From: Liolophura sinensis
Taxonomy: Eukaryota > Mollusca > Polyplacophora > Chitonida > Chitonidae
Assembly (NCBI RefSeq): GCF_032854445.1
Contig: NW_027018046.1
Span: 40,262 to 104,261, forward strand
Reading direction: 5' to 3'
DNA: 64,000 bases
Under the pieces are notes generated by a model that saw only the letters and a list, made by a program, of their open reading frames with translations, was not told the DNA's origin and ran no database searches. A program made the position numbers and the translations under genes. Shown piece after piece: positions 37,451-49,999 of this stretch. The stretch's first letter is position 1. Each line of letters begins with the position of its first letter.

Positions 37451-38640
37451 CAGGCAAAAATGCAAAAGTGGAAAAACTGTTCCAGTGCTGCTGGTAAAAT
37501 GCAAATCCGACGTATTTTGTGACGAGAAATCGAATGGTGTAAACCGCCTTGCTCTCCGACCAATACTTTTGGCTGTAGTGACAATTCAATGATCATTTAT
37601 GTCATAATCACGTGCACAGCAACGGCTCTTACTCCATGGAAACCAGGGAAATTTGCAATTTTTCAACAGCTGCCGATGCCTGGCTCAATTCCGCAAGTTT
37701 TGGCACCTTACTGAAGTGGGTCAGTGTTCAGTTGTACTTTTTACAGCAGACTGTATCAAGTACCTTGTGTTTCTCACGTACAAATGGTGTGGTTTTTCTA
37801 CACGTAGATAAAGACATTGAGATTGTCTTGCACTTAGAAGTAAGGCAATTGCTGGGTGAGTTAAATGGGCTTAGCCCAAAGATTTCAGGTCTTCTGGGCT
37901 ACCGAAGGGCACATAACTTATAGTCAAAAGTTGAATATAGTAATGACCAGTCGCGATTGTACAGAGTACAGTGTAGCCGATTTCAATTAACAAAAAGACC
38001 AGGCAAAAACGCAAAATTGGAAAAATTGTTCCAGTGCTGCTGGTAAGAGGCTAATCCGACGTATTTTGTGACGACAAATCGAATGGTGCAAACCGCGTTG
38101 CTCTCCGACCAATACTTTTGCCTGTAGTGACAATTGAATGATCATTTATGTCATAATCACGTGCACAGCAACGGCTCTTACTCCATGGAAACCAGGGAAA
38201 TTGGCAATTTTTCAACAGCTGCCGATACCTGGCCCAATTCCGCATCTTTTGGCACCTTATAAATGTGGGTCTGTGGTCAGTTGTACTTTTTACAGCAGAC
38301 TGTATCAAGTACCTTGTGTTTCTTATGTACAAATGGTATGGTTTTTTCTACACGTAGATAAAGACATTGAGATTGTCTTGGACTTAGAAGTAAGGGAATT
38401 GCTGGGTGAGTAAAATGGGCTTAGCCCAAAGATTTGACGTCTTCTGGGCTACCGAAGGGCACATAACTTATAGTCAAAAGTTGAATATAGTAATGACCAG
38501 TCGCGATTGTACATAGTACATTGTAGCCGATTTCAATTAACAAAAAGACCAGGCAAAAATGCAAAAGTGGAAAAACTGTTCCAGTGCTGCTGGTAAGAGG
38601 CTAATCCGACGTATTTTGTGACGACAAATCGAATGGTGCA

Positions 38641-38670
38641 AACCGCGTTTCACTCCGAAAAAAACTTTTG
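38641..38670 (+). other. Divergent block in type f monomer (copy 1 of 4)
   Basis: Almost every monomer reads GCGTTGCTCTCCGACCAATAC here, one of the most conserved parts of the unit. Type f reads GCGTTTCACTCCGAAAAAAAC in this copy and GCGTTTCACTCCGAAAAATAC in the others (41,393, 45,234 and 47,980). Several changes are packed into about 20 bp while the rest of the monomer is ordinary. Confidence 0.8.
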
Positions 38671-41600
38671 CCTGTAGCGACAATTGAATGATCATTGATG
38701 TCATAATCACGTGCTCAGCAACGGCTCTTACTCCATGGAAACCAGGGAAATTGGCAATTTTTCAACAGCTGCCGATACCTGGCCCAATTCTGCATCTTTT
38801 GGCACCGTATAAATGTGGGTCTGTGGTCAGTTGTACTTTTTACAGCAGACTGTATCAAGTACCTTGTGTTTTTTATGTACAAATGGTGTGGTTTTTCTAC
38901 ACGTAGATAAAGACATTGAGATTGTCTTGGACTTAGAAGTAAGACAATTGCTGGGTGAGTTAAATGGGCTTAGCCCAAAGATTTGACGTCTTCTGGGCTA
39001 CCGAAGGGCACATAACTGATAGTCAAAAGTTGAATATAGTAATGACCAGTCGCGATTGTACAGAGTACAGTGTAGCCGATTTCAATTAACAAAAAGACCA
39101 GGTAAAAATTCAAAAGTGGAAAAACTGTTCCAGTGCTGCTGGTAAGAGGCTAATCCGACGTATTTTGTAACGAGAAATCGAATGGTGTAAACCGCGTTGC
39201 TCTCCGACCAATACTTTTGGCTGTAGTGACAATTGAATGATCATTTATATCATAATCACGTGCCCAGCAACGGCTCTTACTCCATGGAAACCAGGGATAT
39301 TTGCAATTTTTCAACAGCTGCCAATGCCTGGCTCAATTCCGCATCTTTTGGCACCTTACTGAAGTGGGTCAGTGTTCAGTTGTACTTTTTACAGCAGACT
39401 GTATCAAGTACCTTGTGTTTCTCACGTACAAATGGTGTGGTTTTTCTACACGTAGATAAAGACATTGAGACTGTCTTGCACTTAGAAGTAAGGCAATTGC
39501 TGGGTGAGTTAAATGGGCTTAGCCCAAAGATTTCAGATCTTCTGGGCTACCGAAGGGCACAAAACTTATAGTCAAAAGTTGAATATAGTAATGACCACTC
39601 GCGATTGTACAGAGTACAGTGTAGCCGATTTCAATTAACAAAAAGACCAGGCAAAAATGCAAAAGTGGAAAAACTGTTCCAGTGCTGCTGGTAAGAGGCT
39701 AATCCGACGTATTTTGTGACGAGAAATCGAATGGTGCAAACCGCGTTGCTCTCCGACCAATACTTTTTGCTGTAGCGACAAATCAATGAATATTCATGTC
39801 ATAATCACGTGCCCAGCAACGGCTCTTACTCCATGGAAACCAGGGATATTAGCAATTTTTTAACAGCTGCCGATGCCTGGCCCAATTCCGCATCTTTTGG
39901 CACCTTATAAATGTGGGTCAGTGTTTAGTTGTACCTTTTACAGCAGACTGTATCAAGTGCCTTGTGTTTTTCACGTACAAATGGTCTGGTTTTTCTACAC
40001 GTAGATAAAGACATTGAGATTTTCTTGGACTTAGAAGTAAGACAATTGCTGGGTGAGTTAAATGGGCTTAGCCCAAAGATTTCAGGTCTTCTGGGCTACC
40101 GAAGGGCACATAACTTATAGTCAAAAGTTGAATATAGTAATGACCAGTCGCGATTGTACAGAGTACAGTGTAGCCGATTTCAATTAACAAAAAGACCAGG
40201 CAAAAATGCAAAAGTGGAAAAACTGTTCCAGTGCTGCTGGTAAGAGGCTAATCCGAAGTATTTTGTGACGAGAAATCGAATGGTGCAATCCGCGTTGCTC
40301 TCCAACCAATACGTTTGGCTGTAGCGACAATTGAATGATCATTTATGTCATAATCACGTGCCCAGCAACGGCTCTTACTCCATGGAAACCAGGGAAATTT
40401 GCAATTTTTCAACAGCTGCCGATGCCTGGCTCAATTCCGCATCTTTTGGCACCTTACTGAAGTTGGGTCAGTGTTCAGTTGTACTTTTTACAGCAGACTG
40501 TATCAAGTACCTTGTGTTTTTCACGTACAAATGGTGTGGTTTTTCTACACGTAGATAAAGACATTGAGATTGTCTTGCACTTAGAAGTAAGGCAATTGCT
40601 GGGTGAGTTAAATGGGCTTAGCCCAAAGATTTCAGGTCTTCTGGGCTACCGAAGGGCACATAACTTATAGTCAAAAGTTGAATATAGTAATGACCAGTCG
40701 CGATTGTACAGAGTACAGTTTATCCGATTTCAATTAACAAAAAGACCAGGCAAAAACGCAAAATTGGAAAAATTGTTCCAGTGCTGCTGGTAAGAGGCTA
40801 ATCCGACGTATTTTGTGACGACAAATCGAATGGTGCAAACCGCGTTGCTCTCCGACCAATACTTTTGCCTGTAGTGACAATTGAATGATCATTTATGTCA
40901 TAATCACGTGCCCAGCAACGGCTCTTACTCCATGGAAACCAGGGAAATTGGCAATTTTTCAACAGCTGCCGATACCTGGCCCAATTCCGCATCTTTTGGC
41001 ACCTTATAAATGTGGGTCTGTGGTCAGTTGTACTTTTTACAGCAGACTGTATCAAGTACCTTGTGTTTTTTATGTACAAATGGTATGGTTTTTCTACACG
41101 TAGATAAAGACATTGAGATTGTCTTGGACTTAGAAGTAAGGCAATTGCTGGGTGAGTAAAATGGGCTTAGCCCAAAGATTTGACGTCTTCTGGGCTACCG
41201 AAGGGCACATAACTTATAGTCAAAAAGTTGAATATAGTATTGACCAGTCGCGATTGTACATAGTACATTGTAGCCGATTTCAATTAACAAAAAGACCAGG
41301 CAAAAATGCAAAAGTGGAAAAACTGTTCCAGTGCTGCTGGTAAGAGGCTAATCCGACGTATTTTGTGACGACAAATCGAATGGTGCAAACCGCGTTTCAC
41401 TCCGAAAAATACTTTTGCCTGTAGCGACAATTGAATGATCATTGATGTCATAATCACGTGCACAGCAACGGCTCTTACTCCATGGAAACCAGGGAAATTG
41501 GCAATTTTTCAACAGCTGCCGATACCTGGCCCAATTCTGCATCTTTTGGCACCGTATAAATGTGGGTCTGTGGTCAGTTGTACTTTTTACAGCAGACTGT

Positions 41601-43499
41601 ATCAAGTACCTTGTGTTTTTTATGTACAAATGGTGTGGTTTTTCTACACGTAGATAAAGACATTGAGATTGTCTTGGACTTAGAAGTAAGACAATTGCTG
41701 GGTGAGTTAAATGGGCTTAGCCCAAAGATTTGACGTCTTCTGGGCTACCGAAGGGCACATAACTGATAGTCAAAAGTTGAATATAGTAATGACCAGTCGC
41801 GATTGTACAGAGTACAGTGTAGCCGATTTCAATTAACAAAAAGACCAGGTAAAAATGCAAAAGTGGAAAAACTGTTCCAGTGCTGCTGGTAAGAGGCTAA
41901 TCCGACGTATTTTGTAACGAGAAATCGAATGGTGTAAACCGCGTTGCTCTCCGACCAATACTTTTGGCTGTAGTGACAATTGAATGATCATTTATGTCAT
42001 AATCACGTGCCCAGCAACGGCTCTTACTCCATGGAAACCAGGGATATTTGCAATTTTTCAACAGCTGCCAATGCCTGGCTCAATTCCGCATCTTTTGGCA
42101 CCTTACTGAAGTGGGTCAGTGTTCAGTTGTACTTTTTACAGCAGACTGTATCAAGTACCTTGTGTTTCTCACGTACAAATGGTGTGGTTTTTCTACACGT
42201 AGATAAAGACATTGAGACTGTCTTGCACTTAGAAGTAAGGCAATTGCTGGGTGAGTTAAATGGGCTTAGCCCAAAGATTTCAGATCTTCTGGGCTACCGA
42301 AGGGCACAAAACTTATAGTCAAAAGTTGAATATAGTAATGACCACTCGCGATTGTACAGAGTACAGTGTAGCCGATTTCAATTAACAAAAAGACCAGGCA
42401 AAAATGCAAAAGTGGAAAAACTGTTCCAGTGCTGCTGGTAAGAGGCTAATCCGACGTATTTTGTGACGAGAAATCGAATGGTGCAAACCGCGTTGCTCTC
42501 CGACCAATACTTTTTGCTGTAGCGACAAATCAATGAATATTGATGTCATAATCACGTGCCCAGCAACGGCTCTTACTCCATGGAAACCAGGGATATTAGC
42601 AATTTTTTAACAGCTGCCGATGCCTGGCCCAATTCCGCATCTTTTGGCACCTTATAAATGTGGGTCAGTGTTTAGTTGTACTTTTTACAGCAGACTGTAT
42701 CAAGTGCCTTGTGTTTTCACGTACAAATGGTCTGGTTTTTCTAAACGTAGATAAAGACATTGAGATTTTTTTGGACTTAGAAGTAAGACAATTGCTGGGT
42801 GAGTTAAATGGGCTTAGCCCAAAGATTTGACGTCTTCTGGGCTACCGAAGGGCACATAACTTATAGTCAAAAGTTGAATATAGTAATGACCACTCGCGAT
42901 TGTACAGAGTACAGTGTAGCCGATTTCAATTAACAAAAAGACCAGGCAAAAATGCAAAAGTGGAAAAACTGTTCCAGTGCTGCTGGAAAAAAGCTAATCC
43001 GACGTATTTTGTGACGAGAAATCGAATGGTGCAATCCGCGTTGCTCTCCGACCAATACTTTTGGCTGTAGTGACAATTGAATGATCATTTATGTCATAAT
43101 CACGTGCCCAGCAACGGCTCTTACTCCATGGAAACCAGGGAAATTTGCAATTTTTCAACAGCTGCTGATGCCTGGCTCAATTGCGCATCTTTTGGCACCT
43201 TACTGAAGTGGGTCAGTGTTCAGTTGTACTTTTTACAGCAGACTGTATCAAGTACCTTGTGTTTTTCACGTACAAATGGTGTGGTTTTTCTACACGTAGA
43301 TAAAGACATTGAGATTGTCTTGGACTTAGAAGTAAGACAATTGCTGGGTGAGTTAAATGGGCTGAGCCCAAACATTTCAGGTCTTCTGGGCTACCGAAGG
43401 GCACATAACTTATAGTCAAAAGTTGAATATAGTAATGACCAGTCGCGATTGTACAGAGTACAGTGTAGCCGATTTCAATTAACAAAAAGACCAGGTAAA

Positions 43500-46400
43500 A
43501 ATGCAAAAGTGGAAAAACTGTTCCAGTGCTGCTGGTAAGAGGCTAATCCGACGTATTTTGTGACGAGAAATCGAATGGTGCCTACCGCGTTGCTCTCCGA
43601 CTAATACTTTTGGCTGTAGCGACAATTCAATGATCATTGATGTCATAATCACGTGCCCAGCAACGGCTCTTACTCCATGGAAACCAGGGAACTTTACAAA
43701 TTTTTAACAGCTGCCGATGCCTGGCCCAATTCCGCATCTTTTGGCACCTTATAAATGTGGGTCTGTGTTTAGTTGTACTTTTTACAGCAGACTGTATCAA
43801 GTACCTTGTGTTTCTCACGTACAAATGGTGTGGTTTTTCTACACGTAGATAAAGACATTGAGATTGTCTTGGACTTAGAAGTAAGACAATTGCTGGGTGA
43901 GTTAAATGGGCTTAGCCCAAAGATTTGACGTCTTCTGGGCTACCGAAGGGCACATAACTTATAGTCAAAAGTTGAAAATAGTAATGACCACTCGCGATTG
44001 TACAGAGTACAGTGTAGCCGATTTCAATTAACAAAAAGACCAGGCAAAAATGCAAAAGTGGAAAAACTGTTCCAGTGCTGCTGGTAAAATGCAAATCCGA
44101 CGTATTTTGTGACGAGAAATCGAATGGTGTAAACCGCGTTGCTCTCCGACCAATACTTTTGGCTGTAGCGACAATTGAATGATCATTTATGTCATAATCA
44201 CGTGCCCAGCAACGGCTCTTACTCCATGGAAACCAGGGAAATTTGCAATTTTTCAACAGCTGCCGATGCCTGGCTCAATTCCGCATGTTTTGGCACCTTA
44301 CTGAAGTGGGTCAGTGTTCAGTTGTACTTTTTACAGCAGACTGTATCAAGTACCTTGTGTTTCTCACGTACAAATGTTGTGGTTTTTCTACACGTAGATA
44401 AAGACATTGAGATTGTCTTGCACTTAGAAGTAAGGCAATTGCTGGGTGAGTTAAATGGGCTTAGCCCAAAGATTTCAGGTCTTCTGGGCTACCGAAGGGC
44501 ACATAACTTATAGTCAAAAGTTGAATATAGTAATGACCAGTCGCGATTGTACAGAGTACAGTGTAGCCGATTTCAATTAACAAAAAGACCAGGCAAAAAC
44601 GCAAAATTGGAAAAATTGTTCCAGTGCTGCTGGTAAGAGGCTAATCCGACGTATTTTGTGACGACAAATCGAATGGTGCAAACCGCGTTGCTCTCCGACC
44701 AATACTTTTGCCTGTAGTGACAATTGAATGATCATTTATGTCATAATCACGTGCCCAGCAACGGCTCTTACTCCATGGAAACCAGGGAAATTGGCAATTT
44801 TTCAACAGCTGCCGATACCTGGCCCAATTCCGCATCTTTTGGCACCTTATAAATGTGGGTCTGTGGTCAGTTATACTTTTTACAGCAGACTGTATCAAGT
44901 ACCTTGTGTTTTTTATGTACAAATGGTATGGTTTTTCTACACGTAGATAAAGACATTGAGATTGTCTTGGACTTAGAAGTAAGGCAATTGCTGGGTGAGT
45001 AAAATGGGCTTAGCCCAAAGATTTGACGTCTTCTGGGCTACCGAAGGGCACATAACTTATAGTCAAAAGTTGAATATAGTAATGACCAGTCGCGATTGTA
45101 CATAGTACATTGTAGCCGATTTCAATTAACAAAAAGACCAGGCAAAAATGCAAAAGTGGAAAAACTGTTCCAGTGCTGCTGGTAAGAGGCTAATCCGACG
45201 TATTTTGTGACGACAAATCGAATGGTGCAAACCGCGTTTCACTCCGAAAAATACTTTTGCCTGTAGCGACAATTAAATGATCATTGATGTCATAATCACG
45301 TGCACAGCAACGGCTCTTACTCCATGGAAACCAGGGAAATTGGCAATTTTTCAACAGCTGCCGATACCTGGCCCAATTCTGCATCTTTTGGCACCGTATA
45401 AATGTGGGTCTGTGGTCAGTTGTACTTTTTACAGCAGACTGTATCAAGTACCTTGTGTTTTTTATGTACAAATGGTGTGGTTTTTCTACACGTAGATAAA
45501 GACATTGAGATTGTCTTGCACTTAGAAGTAAGACAATTGCTGGGTGAGTTAAATGGGCTTAGCCCAAAGATTTGACGTCTTCTGGGCTACCGAAGGGCAC
45601 ATAACTGATAGTCAAAAGTTGAATATAGTAATGACCAGTCGCGATTGTACAGAGTACAGTGTAGCCGATTTCAATTAACAAAAAGACCAGGTAAAAATGC
45701 AAAAGTGGAAAAAACTGTTCCAGTGCTGCTGGTAAGAGGCTAATCCGACGTATTTTGTAACGAGAAATCGAATGGTGTAAACCGCGTTGCTCTCCGACCA
45801 ATACTTTTGGCTGTAGTGACAATTGAATGATCATTTATGTCATAATCACGTGCCCAGCAACGGCTCTTACTCCATGGAAACCAGGGATATTTGCAATTTT
45901 TCAACAGCTGCCAATGCCTGGCTCAATTCCGCATCTTTTGGCACCTTACTGAAGTGGGTCAGTGTTCAGTTGTACTTTTTACAGCAGACTGTATCAAGTA
46001 CCTTGTGTTTCTCACGTACAAATGGTGTGGTTTTTCTACACGTAGATAAAGACATTGAGACTGTCTTGCACTTAGAAGTAAGGGAATTGCTGGGTGAGTT
46101 AAATGGGCTGAGCCCAAAGATTTCAGGTCTTCTGGGCTACCGAAGGGCACATAACTTATAGTCAAAAGTTGAATATAGTAATGACCAGTCGCGATTGTAC
46201 AGAGTACAGTGTAGCCGATTTCAATTAACAAAAAGACCAGGTAAAAATGCAAAAGTGGAAAAACTGTTCCAGTGCTGCTGGTAAGAGGCTAATCCGACGT
46301 ATTTTGTGACGAGAAATCGAATGGTGCCTACCGCGTTGCTCTCCGACTAATACTTTTGGCTGTAGCGACAATTCAATGATCATTGATGTCATAATCACGT

Positions 46401-48990
46401 GCCCAGCAACGGCTCTTACTCCATGGAAACCAGGGAACTTTACAAATTTTTAACAGCTGCCGATGCCTGGCCCAATTCCGCATCTTTTGGCACCTTATAA
46501 ATGTGGGTCTGTGTTTAGTTGTACTTTTTACAGCAGACTGTATCAAGTACCTTGTGTTTCTCACGTACAAATGGTGTGGTTTTTCTACACGTAGATAAAG
46601 ACATTGAGATTGTCTTGGACTTAGAAGTAAGACAATTGCTGGGTGAGTTAAATGGGCTTAGCCCAAAGATTTGACGTCTTCTGGGCTACCGAAGGGCACA
46701 TAACTTATAGTCAAAAGTTGAAAATAGTAATGACCACTCGCGATTGTACAGAGTACAGTGTAGCCGATTTCAATTAACAAAAAGACCAGGCAAAAATGCA
46801 AAAGTGGAAAAACTGTTCCAGTGCTGCTGGTAAAATGCAAATCCGACGTATTTTGTGACGAGAAATCGAATGGTGTAAACCGCGTTGCTCTCCGACCAAT
46901 ACTTTTGGCTGTAGCGACAATTGAATGATCATTTATGTCATAATCACGTGCCCAGCAACGGCTCTTACTCCATGGAAACCAGGGAAATTTGCAATTTTTC
47001 AACAGCTGCCGATGCCTGGCTCAATTCCGCATGTTTTGGCACCTTACTGAAGTGGGTCAGTGTTCAGTTGTACTTTTTACAGCAGACTGTATCAAGTACC
47101 TTGTGTTTCTCACGTACAAATGTTGTGGTTTTTCTACACGTAGATAAAGACATTGAGATTGTCTTGCACTTAGAAGTAAGGCAATTGCTGGGTGAGTTAA
47201 ATGGGCTTAGCCCAAAGATTTCAGGTCTTCTGGGCTACCGAAGGGCACATAACTTATAGTCAAAAGTTGAATATAGTAATGACCAGTCGCGATTGTACAG
47301 AGTACAGTGTAGCCGATTTCAATTAACAAAAAGACCAGGCAAAAACGCAAAATTGGAAAAATTGTTCCAGTGCTGCTGGTAAGAGGCTAATCCGACGTAT
47401 TTTGTGACGACAAATCGAATGGTGCAAACCGCGTTGCTCTCCGACCAATACTTTTGCCTGTAGTGACAATTGAATGATCATTTATGTCATAATCACGTGC
47501 CCAGCAACGGCTCTTACTCCATGGAAACCAGGGAAATTGGCAATTTTTCAACAGCTGCCGATACCTGGCCCAATTCCGCATCTTTTGGCACCTTATAAAT
47601 GTGGGTCTGTGGTCAGTTATACTTTTTACAGCAGACTGTATCAAGTACCTTGTGTTTTTTATGTACAAATGGTGTGGTTTTTCTACACGTAGATAAAGAC
47701 ATTGAGATTGTCTTGGACTTAGAAGTAAGGCAATTGCTGGGTGAGTAAAATGGGCTTAGCCCAAAGATTTGACGTCTTCTGGGCTACCGAAGGGCACATA
47801 ACTTATAGTCAAAAGTTGAATATAGTAATGACCAGTCGCGATTGTACATAGTACATTGTAGCCGATTTCAATTAACAAAAAGACCAGGCAAAAATGCAAA
47901 AGTGGAAAAACTGTTCCAGTGCTGCTGGTAAGAGGCTAATCCGACGTATTTTGTGACGACAAATCGAATGGTGCAAACCGCGTTTCACTCCGAAAAATAC
48001 TTTTGCCTGTAGCGACAATTAAATGATCATTGATGTCATAATCACGTGCACAGCAACGGCTCTTACTCCATGGAAACCAGGGAAATTGGCAATTTTTCAA
48101 CAGCTGCCGATACCTGGCCCAATTCTGCATCTTTTGGCACCGTATAAATGTGGGTCTGTGGTCAGTTGTACTTTTTACAGCAGACTGTATCAAGTACCTT
48201 GTGTTTTTTTATGTACAAATGGTGTGGTTTTTCTACACGTAGATAAAGACATTGAGATTGTCTTGCACTTAGAAGTAAGACAATTGCTGGGTGAGTTAAA
48301 TGGGCTTAGCCCAAAGATTTGACGTCTTCTGGGCTACCGAAGGGCACATAACTGATAGTCAAAAGTTGAATATAGTAATGACCAGTCGCGATTGTACAGA
48401 GTACAGTGTAGCCGATTTCAATTAACAAAAAGACCAGGTAAAAATGCAAAAGTGGAAAAACTGTTCCAGTGCTGCTGGTAAGAGGCTAATCCGACGTATT
48501 TTGTAACGAGAAATCGAATGGTGTAAACCGCGTTGCTCTCCGACCAATACTTTTGGCTGTAGTGACAATTGAATGATCATTTATGTCATAATCACGTGCC
48601 CAGCAACGGCTCTTACTCCATGGAAACCAGGGATATTTGCAATTTTTCAACAGCTGCCAATGCCTGGCTCAATTCCGCATCTTTTGGCACCTTACTGAAG
48701 TGGGTCAGTGTTCAGTTGTACTTTTTACAGCAGACTGTATCAAGTACCTTGTGTTTCTCACGTACAAATGGTGTGGTTTTTCTACACGTAGATAAAGACA
48801 TTGAGACTGTCTTGCACTTAGAAGTAAGGGAATTGCTGGGTGAGTTAAATGGGCTTAGCCCAAAGATTTCAGATCTTCTGGGCTACCGAAGGGCACAAAA
48901 CTTATAGTCAAAAGTTGAATATAGTAATGACCACTCGCGATTGTACAGAGTACAGTGTAGCCGATTTCAATTAACAAAAAGACCAGGCAA
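43500..48990 (+). repeat. Recent direct tandem duplication, 2 x 2,746 bp
   Basis: The five-monomer run beginning near 43,500 (types c d e f a) is repeated directly from near 46,250, shifted by 2,746 bp. Rare variants present in both include AAATGTTGTGG, GTGGGTCTGTGTTTAG, GACAATTAAATGATCATTGATG and AAGGGAATTGC. Only a few differences are visible, for example GGTATGGTTTT at 44,935 against GGTGTGGTTTT at 47,681. The small number of differences over 2.7 kb suggests this is among the youngest duplications in the window. Confidence 0.8.
46057..46116 (+). other. Hybrid monomer junction (type a to type i)
   Basis: The monomer starting at 45872 is type a through GAGACTGTC (46,057) and AAGGGAATTGC (46,080). 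From GGGCTGAGCCC (46,105-46,115) on it follows the type i monomer at 43126 and is then followed by type c, as i is. Types b, g and h are thereby skipped. The switch is limited to about 25 bp between the last a marker and the first i marker. This explains why this HOR version is five monomers long and not seven. Confidence 0.7.
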
Positions 48991-49999
48991 AAATGCAAAA
49001 GTGGAAAAACTGTTCCAGTGCTGCTGGTAAGAGGCTAATCCGACGTATTTCGTGACGAGAAATCGAATGGTGCAAACCGCGTTGCTCTCCGACCAATACT
49101 TTTTGCTGTAGCGACAAATCAATGAATATTCATGTCATAATCACGTGCCCAGCAACGGCTCTTACTCCATGGAAACCAGGGATATTAGCAATTTTTTAAC
49201 AGCTGCCGATGCCTGGCCCAATTCCGCATCTTTTGGCACCTTATAAATGTGGGTCAGTGTTTAGTTGTACTTTTTACAGCAGACTGTATCAAGTGCCTTG
49301 TGTTTTTCACGTACAAATGGTCTGGTTTTTCTACACGTAGATAAAGACATTGAGATTTTCTTGGACTTAGAAGTAAGACAATTGCTGGGTGAGTTAAATG
49401 GGCTTAGCCCAAAGATTTCAGGTCTTCTGGGCTACCGAAGGGCACATAACTTATAGTCAAAAGTTGAATATAGTAATGACCAGTCGCGATTGTACAGAGT
49501 ACAGTGTAGCCGATTTCAATTAACAAAAAGACCAGGCAAAAATGCAAAAGTGGAAAAACTGTTCCAGTGCTGCTGTTAAGAGGCTAATCCGACGTATTTT
49601 GTGACGAGAAATCGAATGGTGCAATCCGCGTTGCTCTCCGACCAATACGTTTGGCTGTAGCGACAATTGAATGATCATTTATGTCATAATCACGTGCCCA
49701 GCAACGGCTCTTACTCCATGGAAACCAGGGAAATTTGCAATTTTTCAACAGCTGCCGATGCCTGGCTCAATTGCGCATCTTTTGGCACCTTACTGAAGTT
49801 GGGTCAGTGTTCAGTTGTACTTTTTACAGCAGACTGTATCAAGTACCTTGTGTTTTTCACGTACAAATGGTGTGGTTTTTCTACACGTAGATAAAGACAT
49901 TGAGATTGTCTTGCACTTAGAAGTAAGACAATTGCTGGGTGAGTTAAATGGGCTTAGCCGAAAGATTTGACGTCTTCTGGGCTACCGAAGGGCACATAA

